This document shows, piece by piece, positions 8,626-16,976 of a DNA stretch of 64,000 bases (positions are counted from its first letter, which is position 1; each line of letters begins with the position of its first letter). This stretch comes from Planococcus maitriensis (GTDB lineage Bacteria; Bacillota; Bacilli; Bacillales_A; Planococcaceae). The position numbers were made by a program, and so were the translations under genes. The stretch lies in assembly GCF_003289925.1 (NCBI RefSeq), contig NZ_QLZQ01000003.1, forward strand, positions 248,001 through 312,000, read 5' to 3'. The notes below the pieces were generated by a model. That model was not told where the DNA came from. It did no database searches and saw only the letters and a list, made by a program, of their open reading frames with translations.

Positions 8626-9568
8626 CGTACATAAATTATGGATTTTGATTGGGCTTGCCGCTGCAGCATGCGGTTTGTATTTATTCGATAATTTGAATGG
8701 CAGCTTCGATTATGCATTGCCAAGAAGAGGCGTGAAAGTCTTCGCGATGGTACTGACCGGCGTGGCGATCGCCTATGCGACGGTGGTATTCCAGACAATC
8801 ACCCATAACCGCATTTTGACCCCAAGCATTATGGGGTTGGATTCGCTGTATATGCTCCTGCAGACCCTGTTGATTTTCTTCTTGGGGTCGGGGCATATCA
8901 CGATCATCAATAAACAAGTGAATTTCCTGCTGTCGATCGCTGTCATGGTCATCTTTGCATTATTGTTCTATAAATTACTGTTTAAGAAAGACAACCAGCC
9001 GATTTACTTCCTTTTATTGATCGGCATCATTCTCGGCACTTTTTTCGGGAGCGTCTCGACCTTCTTGCAAGTGCTGATCGACCCGAACGAGTTCCAGATC
9101 GTCCAGGACAGGATGTTTGCGAGCTTCAATAATGTCAATGCCGACTTGGTCTGGACATCGTTGTTCTTTATTGTCGTATTGATCGGTTTGGCTTGGCGCA
9201 ACAACGCTTCGCTCGATGTGCTGTCTTTGGGAAGGGATACGGCGGTGAACTTGGGGGTGGGGTACGACGCACTCGTCAAGAAGATGCTGATACTGGCCGC
9301 GGTACTGATTGCCATTGCCACTGCGCTGGTCGGCCCGATCACGTTCTTTGGGCTCATCGTCGCCAATTTGTCCTACCAATTCTTCAAATCCTATAAACAT
9401 TCAATTGTCATTGCCGGTGCAAGCATCATCAGCATCATCGCCCTTGTCGGAGGGCAATGGGTGGTCGAACATGTCTTCACGTTCAATACGACGCTCAGTG
9501 TCATCATCAATTTCATCGGCGGCGTCTATTTCATCTATCTGCTATTAAAGGAGAGTCGGTCTAAATGA
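8618..9568 (+). CDS. yclO: Siderophore ABC transporter permease YclO-like
   Basis: Second FecCD-family permease (316 residues), the expected heterodimer partner of YclN. Hydrophobic throughout, with the family segment near ALVGPITFFGLIVANLSYQF (about 243-262), which contacts the ATPase. It begins inside the yclN stop region (AGGAGG then ATG 8618) and its stop overlaps yclP through ATGA, so the three genes are translationally coupled. Confidence 0.88.
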   Translation: MRDVHKLWILIGLAAAACGLYLFDNLNGSFDYALPRRGVKVFAMVLTGVAIAYATVVFQTITHNRILTPSIMGLDSLYMLLQTLLIFFLGSGHITIINKQVNFLLSIAVMVIFALLFYKLLFKKDNQPIYFLLLIGIILGTFFGSVSTFLQVLIDPNEFQIVQDRMFASFNNVNADLVWTSLFFIVVLIGLAWRNNASLDVLSLGRDTAVNLGVGYDALVKKMLILAAVLIAIATALVGPITFFGLIVANLSYQFFKSYKHSIVIAGASIISIIALVGGQWVVEHVFTFNTTLSVIINFIGGVYFIYLLLKESRSK

Positions 9569-10326
9569 TCCAAGTCCGTGAACTGACGAAATTATATGGA
9601 AAGAAACAAGTCGTGGAAAATGTATCGGTCGATATCCGGCGCGGGCAGATCACTTCGTTCATCGGCCCGAACGGCGCAGGGAAATCAACGCTTCTGTCAA
9701 TGGTCAGCCGCCTGTTGGATGCGGATACCGGGGAAGTATTGATCGATAAGACCAACACGAAAAAGATGAAATCCAATGAATTCTCAAAACGCGTCTCCAT
9801 CCTGAAGCAGTCGAATTTCATGAACGTGCGCTTGACGATCCGTGAATTGGTGTCGTTCGGCCGTTTCCCGTATTCGAAAGGCCGCTTGAATGAAGAGGAC
9901 GAGAAGATGGTCGACCAGGCAATCGAGTATATGGACCTTGGGGACATGCAGCATTCCTATTTGGATGAATTGTCCGGAGGCCAGCGCCAACGCGCTTTCA
10001 TCGCCATGGTCATCGCGCAAGATACCGATTATGTGCTGCTCGATGAACCGCTCAACAACCTGGATATGAAGCATTCGGTGCAAATCATGAAAATCTTGCG
10101 CCGCCTCGTCGATGAGCTCGGTAAAACCGTCGTCATCGTGCTTCACGATATCAATTTCGCCTCCGTCTATTCCGACCGGATTGTGGCATTGAAAAACGGC
10201 CGTGTCGTCAAGGATGGCCCGACAGAAGAAATTATCCAGTCAGCGGCTTTGAAGGAAATCTATGACATGGATATCCCGATCCAGCAAATGAATAATTGCC
10301 GGATTTGCGTGTATTTCAATTCCTGA
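9565..10326 (+). CDS. yclP: Siderophore ABC transporter ATPase YclP-like
   Basis: ATP-binding subunit of the importer (253 residues). Walker A GPNGAGKST near 34-42, signature LSGGQRQRAFIAMVIAQ near 134-150, Walker B DYVLLDEPLNNLD and the switch His in VLHDINFAS. It ends NNCRICVYF, like YclP relatives. The usual fourth gene, the lipoprotein yclQ, is missing: a terminator follows directly. Confidence 0.9.
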   Translation: MIQVRELTKLYGKKQVVENVSVDIRRGQITSFIGPNGAGKSTLLSMVSRLLDADTGEVLIDKTNTKKMKSNEFSKRVSILKQSNFMNVRLTIRELVSFGRFPYSKGRLNEEDEKMVDQAIEYMDLGDMQHSYLDELSGGQRQRAFIAMVIAQDTDYVLLDEPLNNLDMKHSVQIMKILRRLVDELGKTVVIVLHDINFASVYSDRIVALKNGRVVKDGPTEEIIQSAALKEIYDMDIPIQQMNNCRICVYFNS

Positions 10327-10364
10327 TAGTGGAAGTTATTGAATGCGAAAACAAGGAAATCCAG

Positions 10365-10397
10365 AACCCGTGTGGAAGTGTACTCCATGCGGGTTTT
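10365..10397 (+). terminator. Terminator after yclP
   Basis: AACCCG-TG-TGGA pairs with TCCA-TG-CGGGTT, followed by a T-run. It ends the yclNOP transcript before a binding-protein gene could follow. Confidence 0.85.
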
Positions 10398-10459
10398 TTA
10401 TTGGTTGCGGATGGTTTTCCAAAATGCCCTATGGATGCGGCAAGGAAGAAGGTGCAAGT

Positions 10460-11119
10460 ATGAAGCGAATCTTTTATCCGTTGGCGATGGCGACACTGCT
10501 CGGGTTTTTCGGCATACTTTATTATTATCAGCGGGAACAAGTCCGTGAATTGGATGAACGGGCAGCTTCGCTGTTCGGCGCGATGGGGTGGCTTGAGGCC
10601 ATGTCGTTCCTCGGGGAGCAATGGTTGATCTTTACTGCGAGCTTCCTGCTTCTCGTATTCCTTTGGGCATTCCGCCACAATTACCGGGGCATGCTTTTCG
10701 TCTTTTTAACGGTCGGTGCAGGGAACGCGTTGAATCGATTGCTGCAGGAATGGTTTGCCCGCCCGATGCCGGAATTTCCCGAAGAGGTGGCATCCTATAG
10801 CTTTCCGTCCGATCACGCTATGGTCGGCTTATTGTATTTGTTCACGCTGGCGTATTTCCTCGGCGGACGGGCAGTGACTGAAACGGCCCGGCTGGTGATC
10901 TGGCTGGCTGCGGTATCGTTGACGGTGCTCGCGGCCTTATCGCAAGTGGCTAGCGGCGCGCATTACCTGTCGGATGTGTTGGCAGGGCTGTTTCTTGGTT
11001 ATACCTTATTCGTCCTGGTGGCCATCTGGTATGAAATGAGGGAGCGGCAATTCCGCAAGCGCCGATATGCGGGTGCTGAGGAACTGGAAGATAGCCGGGA
11101 GAGCAAAATAAGGCAATAA
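10460..11119 (+). CDS. PAP2-superfamily membrane protein with altered active-site motifs
   Basis: Membrane protein of 219 residues with PAP2 (lipid phosphatase) architecture and about five to six membrane segments. The three phosphatase motifs can be located but are changed: motif 1 (K-x6-RP) reads QEWFARPMP, motif 2 (PSGH) reads PSDH, and motif 3 (SR-x5-H-x3-D) reads SQVASGAHYLSD. Both catalytic histidines and the aspartate remain, but the phosphate-binding Lys and both Arg positions are Gln, Met and Gln. It may use another substrate or have lost activity. The ATG at 10460 has AAGGAAGAAGG upstream; the frame is open earlier but without a ribosome site. Confidence 0.75.
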   Translation: MKRIFYPLAMATLLGFFGILYYYQREQVRELDERAASLFGAMGWLEAMSFLGEQWLIFTASFLLLVFLWAFRHNYRGMLFVFLTVGAGNALNRLLQEWFARPMPEFPEEVASYSFPSDHAMVGLLYLFTLAYFLGGRAVTETARLVIWLAAVSLTVLAALSQVASGAHYLSDVLAGLFLGYTLFVLVAIWYEMRERQFRKRRYAGAEELEDSRESKIRQ

Positions 11120-11153
11120 AAAACGAACGGAGAATTTTTCTCCGTTCGTTTTT
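11118..11153. terminator. Bidirectional terminator between the PAP2 gene and amt
   Basis: AAAACGAACGGAGA pairs with TCTCCGTTCGTTTT around a short loop, with T-runs on both strands. It lies between convergent genes. Confidence 0.85.
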
Positions 11154-11186
11154 CTATTGAGGACCCCAAGTTTTTCTCTCTCTGTT

Positions 11187-12470
11187 TTATGCTTTGCCTG
11201 AAGCTGGCCGTTCCTCGCCGAGCTGGTTCAGGCGGTCTGCAAAATTATCCGCTCTGTCGGATGAACCGCGCAGCACGTCTTGCATCGAATAGGCCTGCGA
11301 ACCATGTTCCGCGAAGTCCAGACCGGTCTCTTCCTCTTCGGCTGTCACACGCAGCGGCGTCACGATGCTGATCAATAGAAGGACGGCACCGGTAGCCAAG
11401 GATGCCCAAGCGATGACGGCCAGTACGCCGACTGCTTGGATGCCGAGAATTTCAGCTCCTCCTCCGTAAAGCAATCCGCCGTTCACATCGAAGAATCCGA
11501 TCGCGAGAGTTCCCCAAATCCCTGCAATCCCGTGAACCGATACAGCCCCCACTGGATCGTCCACGCGAATTTTCGTATCCAATAGGTGGACAGCTTCTGT
11601 CATGATGATGCCGGCGATCAAACCGATCAAGATGGCGCCGAGGAACGAGACGTTGGCAGCGCCGGCAGTGATGCCGACAAGCCCTGCAAGTGCACCGTTC
11701 ATCGTCAAGGTACCGTCAATGCGGCCATAGCGGAAGCGGGTGTAAAGCGCCGTAGCCAAAACACCGGCGGATGCCGCGAGTAAGGTGTTGGCGATGACGG
11801 GCGGAACGAGCGCAGGATCTGCTGCGAGCGTGCTGCCGCCGTTGAAGCCGAACCAGCCAAGCCAAAGGATAAAGACGCCGAGCGCGCCGAGCGGTAAGCT
11901 ATGGCCCGGAATGGTGTTGACGGTCTTGCCGGAATACTTCCCAAGGCGCGGCCCGATTTTCCAAGCTGCGATAAAGGCGGCGACGGCACCGGTCAAGTGG
12001 ACGACGGTAGAGCCGGCGAAATCGATAAAGCCGATTTCGGATAACCAGCCGCCTCCCCATACCCAGTGGCCGACAATCGGGTAGATGATGGCTGTCATGG
12101 CTACGGTGAGCAAGATATAAGCAGCCAAGTGCATGCGCTCTGCGACAGCGCCCGAGATGATTGTCGCACAGGTGGCGGCGAATACTGCCTGGAACACGAA
12201 GAATCCGATATCGGTGACACCCGCTAAGGCGAATCCTTCCGTGCCGATCAAGCCGAACGACGAAGGCCCGAACATCAACGCATAGCCGACGATAAAATAA
12301 AGGATGGACCCAAGCGAAATGGTGATCATGTTTTTCATCAAAATATTAAGGGTATTTTTAGAACGAGTGAACCCGGTTTCAACCATGGCGAACCCGGCGT
12401 GCATGAAAAAGACGAGCATTGCACCGAGCATGACCCACAGCATATCGACTGAACTTTGTACAGCTTCCAT
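11187..12470 (-). CDS. amt: Ammonium transporter (Amt/NrgA)
   Basis: Trimeric ammonium channel of the Amt/Mep/Rh family (427 residues, 11 membrane segments expected), used at low ammonium. Visible family features are the N-terminal MLGAMLVFFMHAGFAMVETG, the pore His region STVVHLTGAVAAF and SVHGIAGIWGTLAIGFF for the second pore His. The C-terminal tail is longer and charged, as in Bacillus NrgA. GGGGAG lies just before the ATG. It is downstream of glnK on the minus strand with a 12-nt gap, so both are expressed from the promoter at 12850-12885. Confidence 0.95.
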   Translation of the reverse strand: MEAVQSSVDMLWVMLGAMLVFFMHAGFAMVETGFTRSKNTLNILMKNMITISLGSILYFIVGYALMFGPSSFGLIGTEGFALAGVTDIGFFVFQAVFAATCATIISGAVAERMHLAAYILLTVAMTAIIYPIVGHWVWGGGWLSEIGFIDFAGSTVVHLTGAVAAFIAAWKIGPRLGKYSGKTVNTIPGHSLPLGALGVFILWLGWFGFNGGSTLAADPALVPPVIANTLLAASAGVLATALYTRFRYGRIDGTLTMNGALAGLVGITAGAANVSFLGAILIGLIAGIIMTEAVHLLDTKIRVDDPVGAVSVHGIAGIWGTLAIGFFDVNGGLLYGGGAEILGIQAVGVLAVIAWASLATGAVLLLISIVTPLRVTAEEEETGLDFAEHGSQAYSMQDVLRGSSDRADNFADRLNQLGEERPASGKA

Positions 12471-12482
12471 AATTATCTCCCC

Positions 12483-12824
12483 TTATCCAATCGCGACGGA
12501 GCCGCGTTCTTTTGTTCTGATCCGGATGGCTTCTTCTACAGGCAGGATGAAGATTTTCCCATCGCCGACTTCACCGGTGGCGGCATAGTCGAGGAGCGCT
12601 TGGACGATGTCTTCGACTTTTTCATCTTCGACGACCATCTCGAGTTTCAGTTTTGGGGAAAATTCCATTCGGTAGGCATTCCCCCGGAACAAGCCGACAC
12701 GCCCTTCCTGTTTGCCGATTCCTGCGATTTCAGTCACGGTCAGCCCGTCGATTCCTTCAAGCGCCAAGGCTTGCCGGACGTCGGCAAAAACGGAAGGGCG
12801 AATGATAGTTTCAATCTTTTTCAT
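12483..12824 (-). CDS. glnK: PII nitrogen regulatory protein GlnK
   Basis: PII signal protein of 113 residues that binds 2-oxoglutarate and ATP/ADP and blocks the ammonium channel when nitrogen is plentiful. The T-loop is present (GRVGLFRGNAY), with Tyr51 retained but Phe at position 46. It has the C-terminal signature TGEVGDGKIFILPV. First gene of the pair, whereas in B. subtilis nrgA comes first. AGGAGGAAT precedes the start. Confidence 0.93.
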   Translation of the reverse strand: MKKIETIIRPSVFADVRQALALEGIDGLTVTEIAGIGKQEGRVGLFRGNAYRMEFSPKLKLEMVVEDEKVEDIVQALLDYAATGEVGDGKIFILPVEEAIRIRTKERGSVAIG

Positions 12825-12839
12825 CTTTATTCCTCCTTA

Positions 12840-12918
12840 TGTTAGGTTTGTTAACATATTAATCAATATCTTCTGACAACGCAAGTATTATTTTTATTTC
12901 ATGTTAGGTTTACTAACG
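12840..12918 (-). promoter_or_regulatory. glnK-amt promoter with two GlnR/TnrA boxes
   Basis: Box 1, TGTTAGGTTTGTTAACA (12840-12856), matches TGTNA-N7-TNACA perfectly. Box 2, TGTTAGGTTTACTAACG (12902-12918), has one mismatch. Between them on the minus strand lies TTGCGT (12879-12884), a 17-bp spacer and TAATAT (12856-12861). Box 2 is about 60 bp upstream of the expected start point (activator position) and box 1 sits on it (repressor position). Confidence 0.85.
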
Positions 12919-12989
12919 TGGAAGCGATTGCAATTGGCGGTATCCAACGGAAAATAAATTTTGACTTCATAAAAGAAAAGGTGATTTGA

Positions 12990-13640
12990 ATGTATAGGAT
13001 TTCACAAGAGCTAGCGGAGATGGGGAAAAAGCGCATCGCGGATTTTCTGGTGGAAGGTTTTGTTTGGGGGAGTGGCCCGGAAGCGCCGGCTTTGATGCTG
13101 GTCGGGGAAGCGCCTGGCGAGAGCGAAGTGGAAACCGGAATCCCGTTTACAGGGCGTGCCGGCAAAGAATTGATGGCTTCCTTGGAAGGGATCGGCCTTG
13201 AGCGGGAAGACGTCTACATCACTAGCGCTGTGAGGAGCCGCCCGTACAAATGGGGAGAAAAGCGAACTCGGAGCGGCGAAGTGATCAAGCGGAAATACAA
13301 CCGGGCGCCGAATAAGAAGGAAATCATCGCCCATGCGCCGATTCTCGATGAAGAAATCCGCGCGGTAAGGCCACCGTTGATTGTGACGCTAGGCAATATC
13401 GGCCTGCAGCGCCTTGTCGGGCGTGAGGCAAAGATCATGCAATTGCATGGGACGTTGATGGAAACACCGATCCTTTATTGGGATGAAGACAGCGGCACGT
13501 TCTTAAAAACACAAGAGAGCTACCATATCTTTCCGACGTTCCATCCGGCGAGCGTTTTCTATAACCCGGCAGTCCGCGAGCACAAGGATGCGGATTGGGA
13601 GAAACTTGGCCGTTTACTGCGCAATGAAGTGAATGAATAA
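12990..13640 (+). CDS. Uracil-DNA glycosylase superfamily protein without cysteines
   Basis: Protein of 216 residues with UDG-fold motifs: motif 1 GEAPGESEVETGIPFTGRAG near 38-57 and motif 2 FPTFHPASVFYNP near 181-193, most like family 4/5 enzymes that remove uracil from DNA. Those enzymes carry four Cys for a 4Fe-4S cluster; this protein has no Cys at all. The motif 1 position used for catalysis in family 4 is a Glu (GEAPGE), consistent with activity, but the enzyme class is uncertain. A GGTGA site precedes the ATG. Single gene. Confidence 0.7.
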   Translation: MYRISQELAEMGKKRIADFLVEGFVWGSGPEAPALMLVGEAPGESEVETGIPFTGRAGKELMASLEGIGLEREDVYITSAVRSRPYKWGEKRTRSGEVIKRKYNRAPNKKEIIAHAPILDEEIRAVRPPLIVTLGNIGLQRLVGREAKIMQLHGTLMETPILYWDEDSGTFLKTQESYHIFPTFHPASVFYNPAVREHKDADWEKLGRLLRNEVNE

Positions 13641-13732
13641 TGGAAAATCTTTCTTTGTTGAAAAAAGTTGTACTAAGGAAACTTCTGGAGTAGAATAGGC
13701 TTATTCATTACTACCGGAAGGAAGTTGGCTTT

Positions 13733-14542
13733 ATGGACAGTACGGTTTTATTTGCACTTGGCTTAACGCTTTTTGCGGGACTTGCAACCGGAATCGGCAG
13801 TTTGATCGCGTTTTTTGCTTCGCGCACCAATACGAAGTTCTTGTCAGTGTCGCTCGGTTTCTCGGCTGGGGTCATGATTTATGTCTCCATGATCGAGATT
13901 TTCTTTAAAGCGAAAGATTCGCTGACGGCTGCCCAAGGAGAAACGGCGGGATACTGGCTGACGCTCGCCGGATTTTTCGGGGGCATGGTCTTCATGGCAG
14001 TGCTTGACCGGATACTGCCGCAGATGGGGAATCCACATGAAGTGCGCACTGTAGAAGATATGGACGATGGCCCGACCAATGATGAATATGCAAGGCTTCG
14101 CAAAATGGGGATTTTCACGGCGCTGGCCATCGCCATCCATAATTTTCCTGAGGGCATTGCGACATTTATGTCAGCGATCCAGGATCCTGCGCTCGGCATC
14201 GCCATTGCAATCGCGGTGGCGATCCACAATATTCCGGAAGGCATCGCGGTGTCGGTGCCGATTTATTACGCGACGGGCAGCCGCAAGAAAGCCTTCCAAT
14301 ACAGTTTTCTCTCAGGAGTATCCGAACCGGTCGGGGCGATTGCCGCTTGGCTGTTCTTGATGCCTTTTTTGAGCGACACATTGTTCGGCATCATCTTCGC
14401 AGGTGTCGCGGGGATCATGGTATTTATCTCGCTGGATGAATTATTGCCGGCGGCGAAGCGCTATGACGAAGCCCATTTGTCGATTTATGGCTTGGTTGCC
14501 GGAATGGCGGTCATGGCTCTCAGCCTTGTCTTGCTTGCGTAA
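13733..14542 (+). CDS. zupT: ZIP family zinc transporter ZupT
   Basis: Divalent metal (mainly zinc) importer of the ZIP family, 269 residues and eight membrane segments. The paired metal-site helices are clear: HNFPEGIATF near 140-149 and HNIPEGIAVSVP near 164-175. A cytoplasmic loop (about 98-125) is acidic rather than His-rich. GGAAGGAAG precedes the start. No Zur-like operator was recognised upstream. Confidence 0.9.
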   Translation: MDSTVLFALGLTLFAGLATGIGSLIAFFASRTNTKFLSVSLGFSAGVMIYVSMIEIFFKAKDSLTAAQGETAGYWLTLAGFFGGMVFMAVLDRILPQMGNPHEVRTVEDMDDGPTNDEYARLRKMGIFTALAIAIHNFPEGIATFMSAIQDPALGIAIAIAVAIHNIPEGIAVSVPIYYATGSRKKAFQYSFLSGVSEPVGAIAAWLFLMPFLSDTLFGIIFAGVAGIMVFISLDELLPAAKRYDEAHLSIYGLVAGMAVMALSLVLLA

Positions 14543-14554
14543 CTTGAAACCTCG

Positions 14555-14593
14555 CGCCTCCTTGACCGTATAACTGGTCAAGGAGGCGTTTTT
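14555..14593 (+). terminator. Terminator whose stem holds the next gene's ribosome site
   Basis: Perfect 13-bp stem (14555-14567 with 14576-14588), 8-nt loop, then TTTTT. The right arm contains AAGGAGG (14580-14586), the Shine-Dalgarno of the gene starting at 14596. Read-through transcripts would therefore hide that site in the hairpin. Confidence 0.85.
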
Positions 14594-14595
14594 CA

Positions 14596-15540
14596 ATGGA
14601 AGCCAAAAAGATCGAAGAAGCTTACGGGCAAGTCTCAAGAGCACTCGGATGGGCGACGGACAAGCAAGTGTCGCTCGCGGTCACGATGATTTATTTGAGC
14701 CGGGGGCGTGAATTCGATGCGGATGCCCACCATGAAGTGTCCCAGCTCATCAAAAAGAAAGAGGGTTTCATGTCGCCGCTGCGCGCGCATCTCCACCACA
14801 TTGTGGCGGCATATCTCGTGCTCGGCGATGAGCCGGCAGAAGACGGATTGGTTAAACTCAATGCCAATCAGCAGGCGCTGAACGACGTCAAGTTCTGGAA
14901 GAGTTCCTATACATACCTCGCGGGCTTGATGATGAAATCGCCCGGCGAAGCGGAATGCGCAAGGGAATTGTATGATGCGATGAAAACCCATCACCCTTTC
15001 CTCACTTCAAGCGAAGACATCCCGTATGTCGTATTGCTGTCCAATCGGGAAGGGGATATCCAGGAACGCGCGGAAACGATGAACCGTTATTACAAAGAAC
15101 TGCGCCCTCAAGGGTTTTCAGCCGGCAATCATCTCCAATGGCTGAGCCAGTCCATGACCTTCGGCTCGCCAGCGTTCCAGCCGGAAGTGGCGGGACGTGT
15201 CATTGCCATCCGGGATTTCCTGAAAGCGGAAAAGATAAAAGTGCGCGGGGAGCATTATCCGGTATTGGGTTTCTTGGCCATTGCGGAGGCGGATGGAGAG
15301 GCGCTTGCTGCGGTGGTGAAAATGTTCCGCGAGCTGGAAGCTTCGAAATTATTCCGCTGGTACGGTTGGTGGGTCTTGCCATCGGCCGTGCAATTGACCA
15401 TGGCGCAATCAGTGGGGCTGCGTGAAAGTGAAGCATCGGTATTTGCGGCTTCTGTAGAACTGCTCATGCAAGCGCAGCAGGCAGCGATGATGCTCGGCAT
15501 GAGTGCGGTAATCGCTTCTTCGAATAATTCAGGGAGCTAA
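14596..15540 (+). CDS. DUF4003 family protein
   Basis: Cytoplasmic, mostly helical 314-residue protein resembling Bacillus DUF4003 proteins; their function is unknown. No signal peptide, membrane helix or catalytic motif was recognised. The C-terminus is Ala/Met rich (LLMQAQQAAMMLGMSAVIA). It follows zupT with a terminator in the gap, and its AAGGAGG lies inside that hairpin, so expression may depend on read-through or on a promoter not recognised here. Confidence 0.7.
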   Translation: MEAKKIEEAYGQVSRALGWATDKQVSLAVTMIYLSRGREFDADAHHEVSQLIKKKEGFMSPLRAHLHHIVAAYLVLGDEPAEDGLVKLNANQQALNDVKFWKSSYTYLAGLMMKSPGEAECARELYDAMKTHHPFLTSSEDIPYVVLLSNREGDIQERAETMNRYYKELRPQGFSAGNHLQWLSQSMTFGSPAFQPEVAGRVIAIRDFLKAEKIKVRGEHYPVLGFLAIAEADGEALAAVVKMFRELEASKLFRWYGWWVLPSAVQLTMAQSVGLRESEASVFAASVELLMQAQQAAMMLGMSAVIASSNNSGS

Positions 15541-15563
15541 TCGCGAAGCTGCAGGGCCATCCC

Positions 15564-15629
15564 TTGTCACTTCAAGTCCGTAGCGTTATAGTTAGGGTGT
15601 AAAAAATAACAGACAAGTGTCAAGACAAG
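15564..15629 (+). promoter_or_regulatory. niaP promoter with putative NiaR operator
   Basis: TTGTCA (15564-15569), 17-bp spacer, TATAGT (15587-15592). Downstream, ACAGACAAGTGTCAAGACAA around 15609-15628 carries repeated GACAAG/GTGTC elements of the kind bound by the niacin repressor NiaR in Bacillales (from memory of the family). It overlaps the ribosome site. Confidence 0.6.
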
Positions 15630-15639
15630 GGGAAAGAAT

Positions 15640-16857
15640 ATGGCAACTGCGACAGAAAAAAACACAAAACCTGTATCACAGCGAAAACTATTGGGCGTGG
15701 CTGGACTCGGCTGGCTGTTCGATGCGATGGACGTTGGGATCCTGGCGTTTATCATCGCCGCCCTTCACGAAGATTGGGGCCTCACTTCCCAGGAAATGGG
15801 CTGGATCGGCGGCATCAATTCGATCGGCATGGCGGTCGGGGCGTTCGTTTTCGGGATTTATGCCGACCGTGTCGGCCGCAAGAAAATCTTCATCATCACT
15901 TTATTGCTGTTCTCGCTGGCTAGCGGCATTTCAGCCTTCACTACGACGCTGGCCGCATTCCTGGTCTTGCGTTTCTTCGTCGGCATGGGGCTTGGCGGGG
16001 AATTGCCGGTCGCCTCGACTTTGGTGTCGGAAAGTGTCCCGGCAAAAGACCGCGGGCGGGTCGTCGTCCTGCTGGAGAGTTTCTGGGCTGCAGGCTGGCT
16101 GGTGGCTGCAATCATTTCGTACTTCATCATTCCTGAGTTTGGCTGGCGGATAGCGCTTTTGCTGACGGCATTGCCTGCGTTTTACGCTTTATATCTCCGG
16201 ATCAATCTACCGGATTCGCCTCAGTTCACAGCTAAAAAAGATGTGCTGCGCTCCGTTTCCACCAATATCCGGGAGGTGTGGTCAAAAACCTACCGGCGCC
16301 CGACGATGATGCTGTGGATCGTCTGGTTCACTGTGGTCTTCTCGTATTACGGGATGTTCCTGTGGCTGCCGAGTGTCATGGTGATGAAAGGATTCCCGCT
16401 CATCCAAAGCTTCCAATATGTGCTGATCATGACGCTGGCGCAATTACCGGGTTATTTCTCGGCGGCTTGGCTCATTGAACGCGCTGGCCGGAAATTTGTG
16501 CTGGTGACCTATTTGATCGGGACAGCTGCTTCCGCTTTGGCTTTCGGGAACGCGGATACTGTCACGGCGCTATTGGTATCGGGTGCTTTCCTATCATTCT
16601 TCAACCTCGGGGCTTGGGGAGCGCTTTACGCCTACTCTCCTGAGCAATATCCGACAGTCATCCGTGCCACGGGAACAGGCATGGCGGCGTCTTTCGGCCG
16701 AGTCGGAGGCATTCTTGGCCCCATTCTGGTCGGTTCGATGCTGACGGCAGGATTTGGCATCAATGTCATTTTTGCGATTTTCTGCGTTTCGATTTTAATC
16801 GGCGCATTGGCGGTCGCCTTCCTTGGGACCGAAACGAAACAGATGGAATTGGAATAA
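15640..16857 (+). CDS. niaP: Niacin permease NiaP (MFS)
   Basis: Major facilitator permease of 405 residues. The N-terminus QRKLLGVAGLGWLFDAMDVG matches the start of B. subtilis NiaP (YceI) closely. Twelve membrane segments and the MFS loop motif YADRVGRKK near 75-83 are present. Relatives import nicotinate for NAD salvage. The role is supported by a NiaR-like operator upstream. AGGGGAAAG precedes the ATG. Confidence 0.85.
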   Translation: MATATEKNTKPVSQRKLLGVAGLGWLFDAMDVGILAFIIAALHEDWGLTSQEMGWIGGINSIGMAVGAFVFGIYADRVGRKKIFIITLLLFSLASGISAFTTTLAAFLVLRFFVGMGLGGELPVASTLVSESVPAKDRGRVVVLLESFWAAGWLVAAIISYFIIPEFGWRIALLLTALPAFYALYLRINLPDSPQFTAKKDVLRSVSTNIREVWSKTYRRPTMMLWIVWFTVVFSYYGMFLWLPSVMVMKGFPLIQSFQYVLIMTLAQLPGYFSAAWLIERAGRKFVLVTYLIGTAASALAFGNADTVTALLVSGAFLSFFNLGAWGALYAYSPEQYPTVIRATGTGMAASFGRVGGILGPILVGSMLTAGFGINVIFAIFCVSILIGALAVAFLGTETKQMELE

Positions 16858-16860
16858 GGG

Positions 16861-16886
16861 AACGCGGGCCGGATGAGGTCCGCGTT
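16861..16886 (+). terminator. Terminator after niaP
   Basis: AACGCGG pairs with CCGCGTT, followed by a T-rich run broken by CG. Confidence 0.6.
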
Positions 16887-16976
16887 TTCGTTTTCCCTAA
16901 AACGAAAAGAGGGAATGAGCCCCGAATAGCCAATAAGTAATGAAGAAATGAATTTAATGGAAACGAGTGTGGGGAC

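Noticed and set aside
16956-16972. cre-like ATGGAAACGAGTG before the GNAT gene
   Set aside because: The left half matches the CcpA consensus, but the right half fails at two fixed positions.
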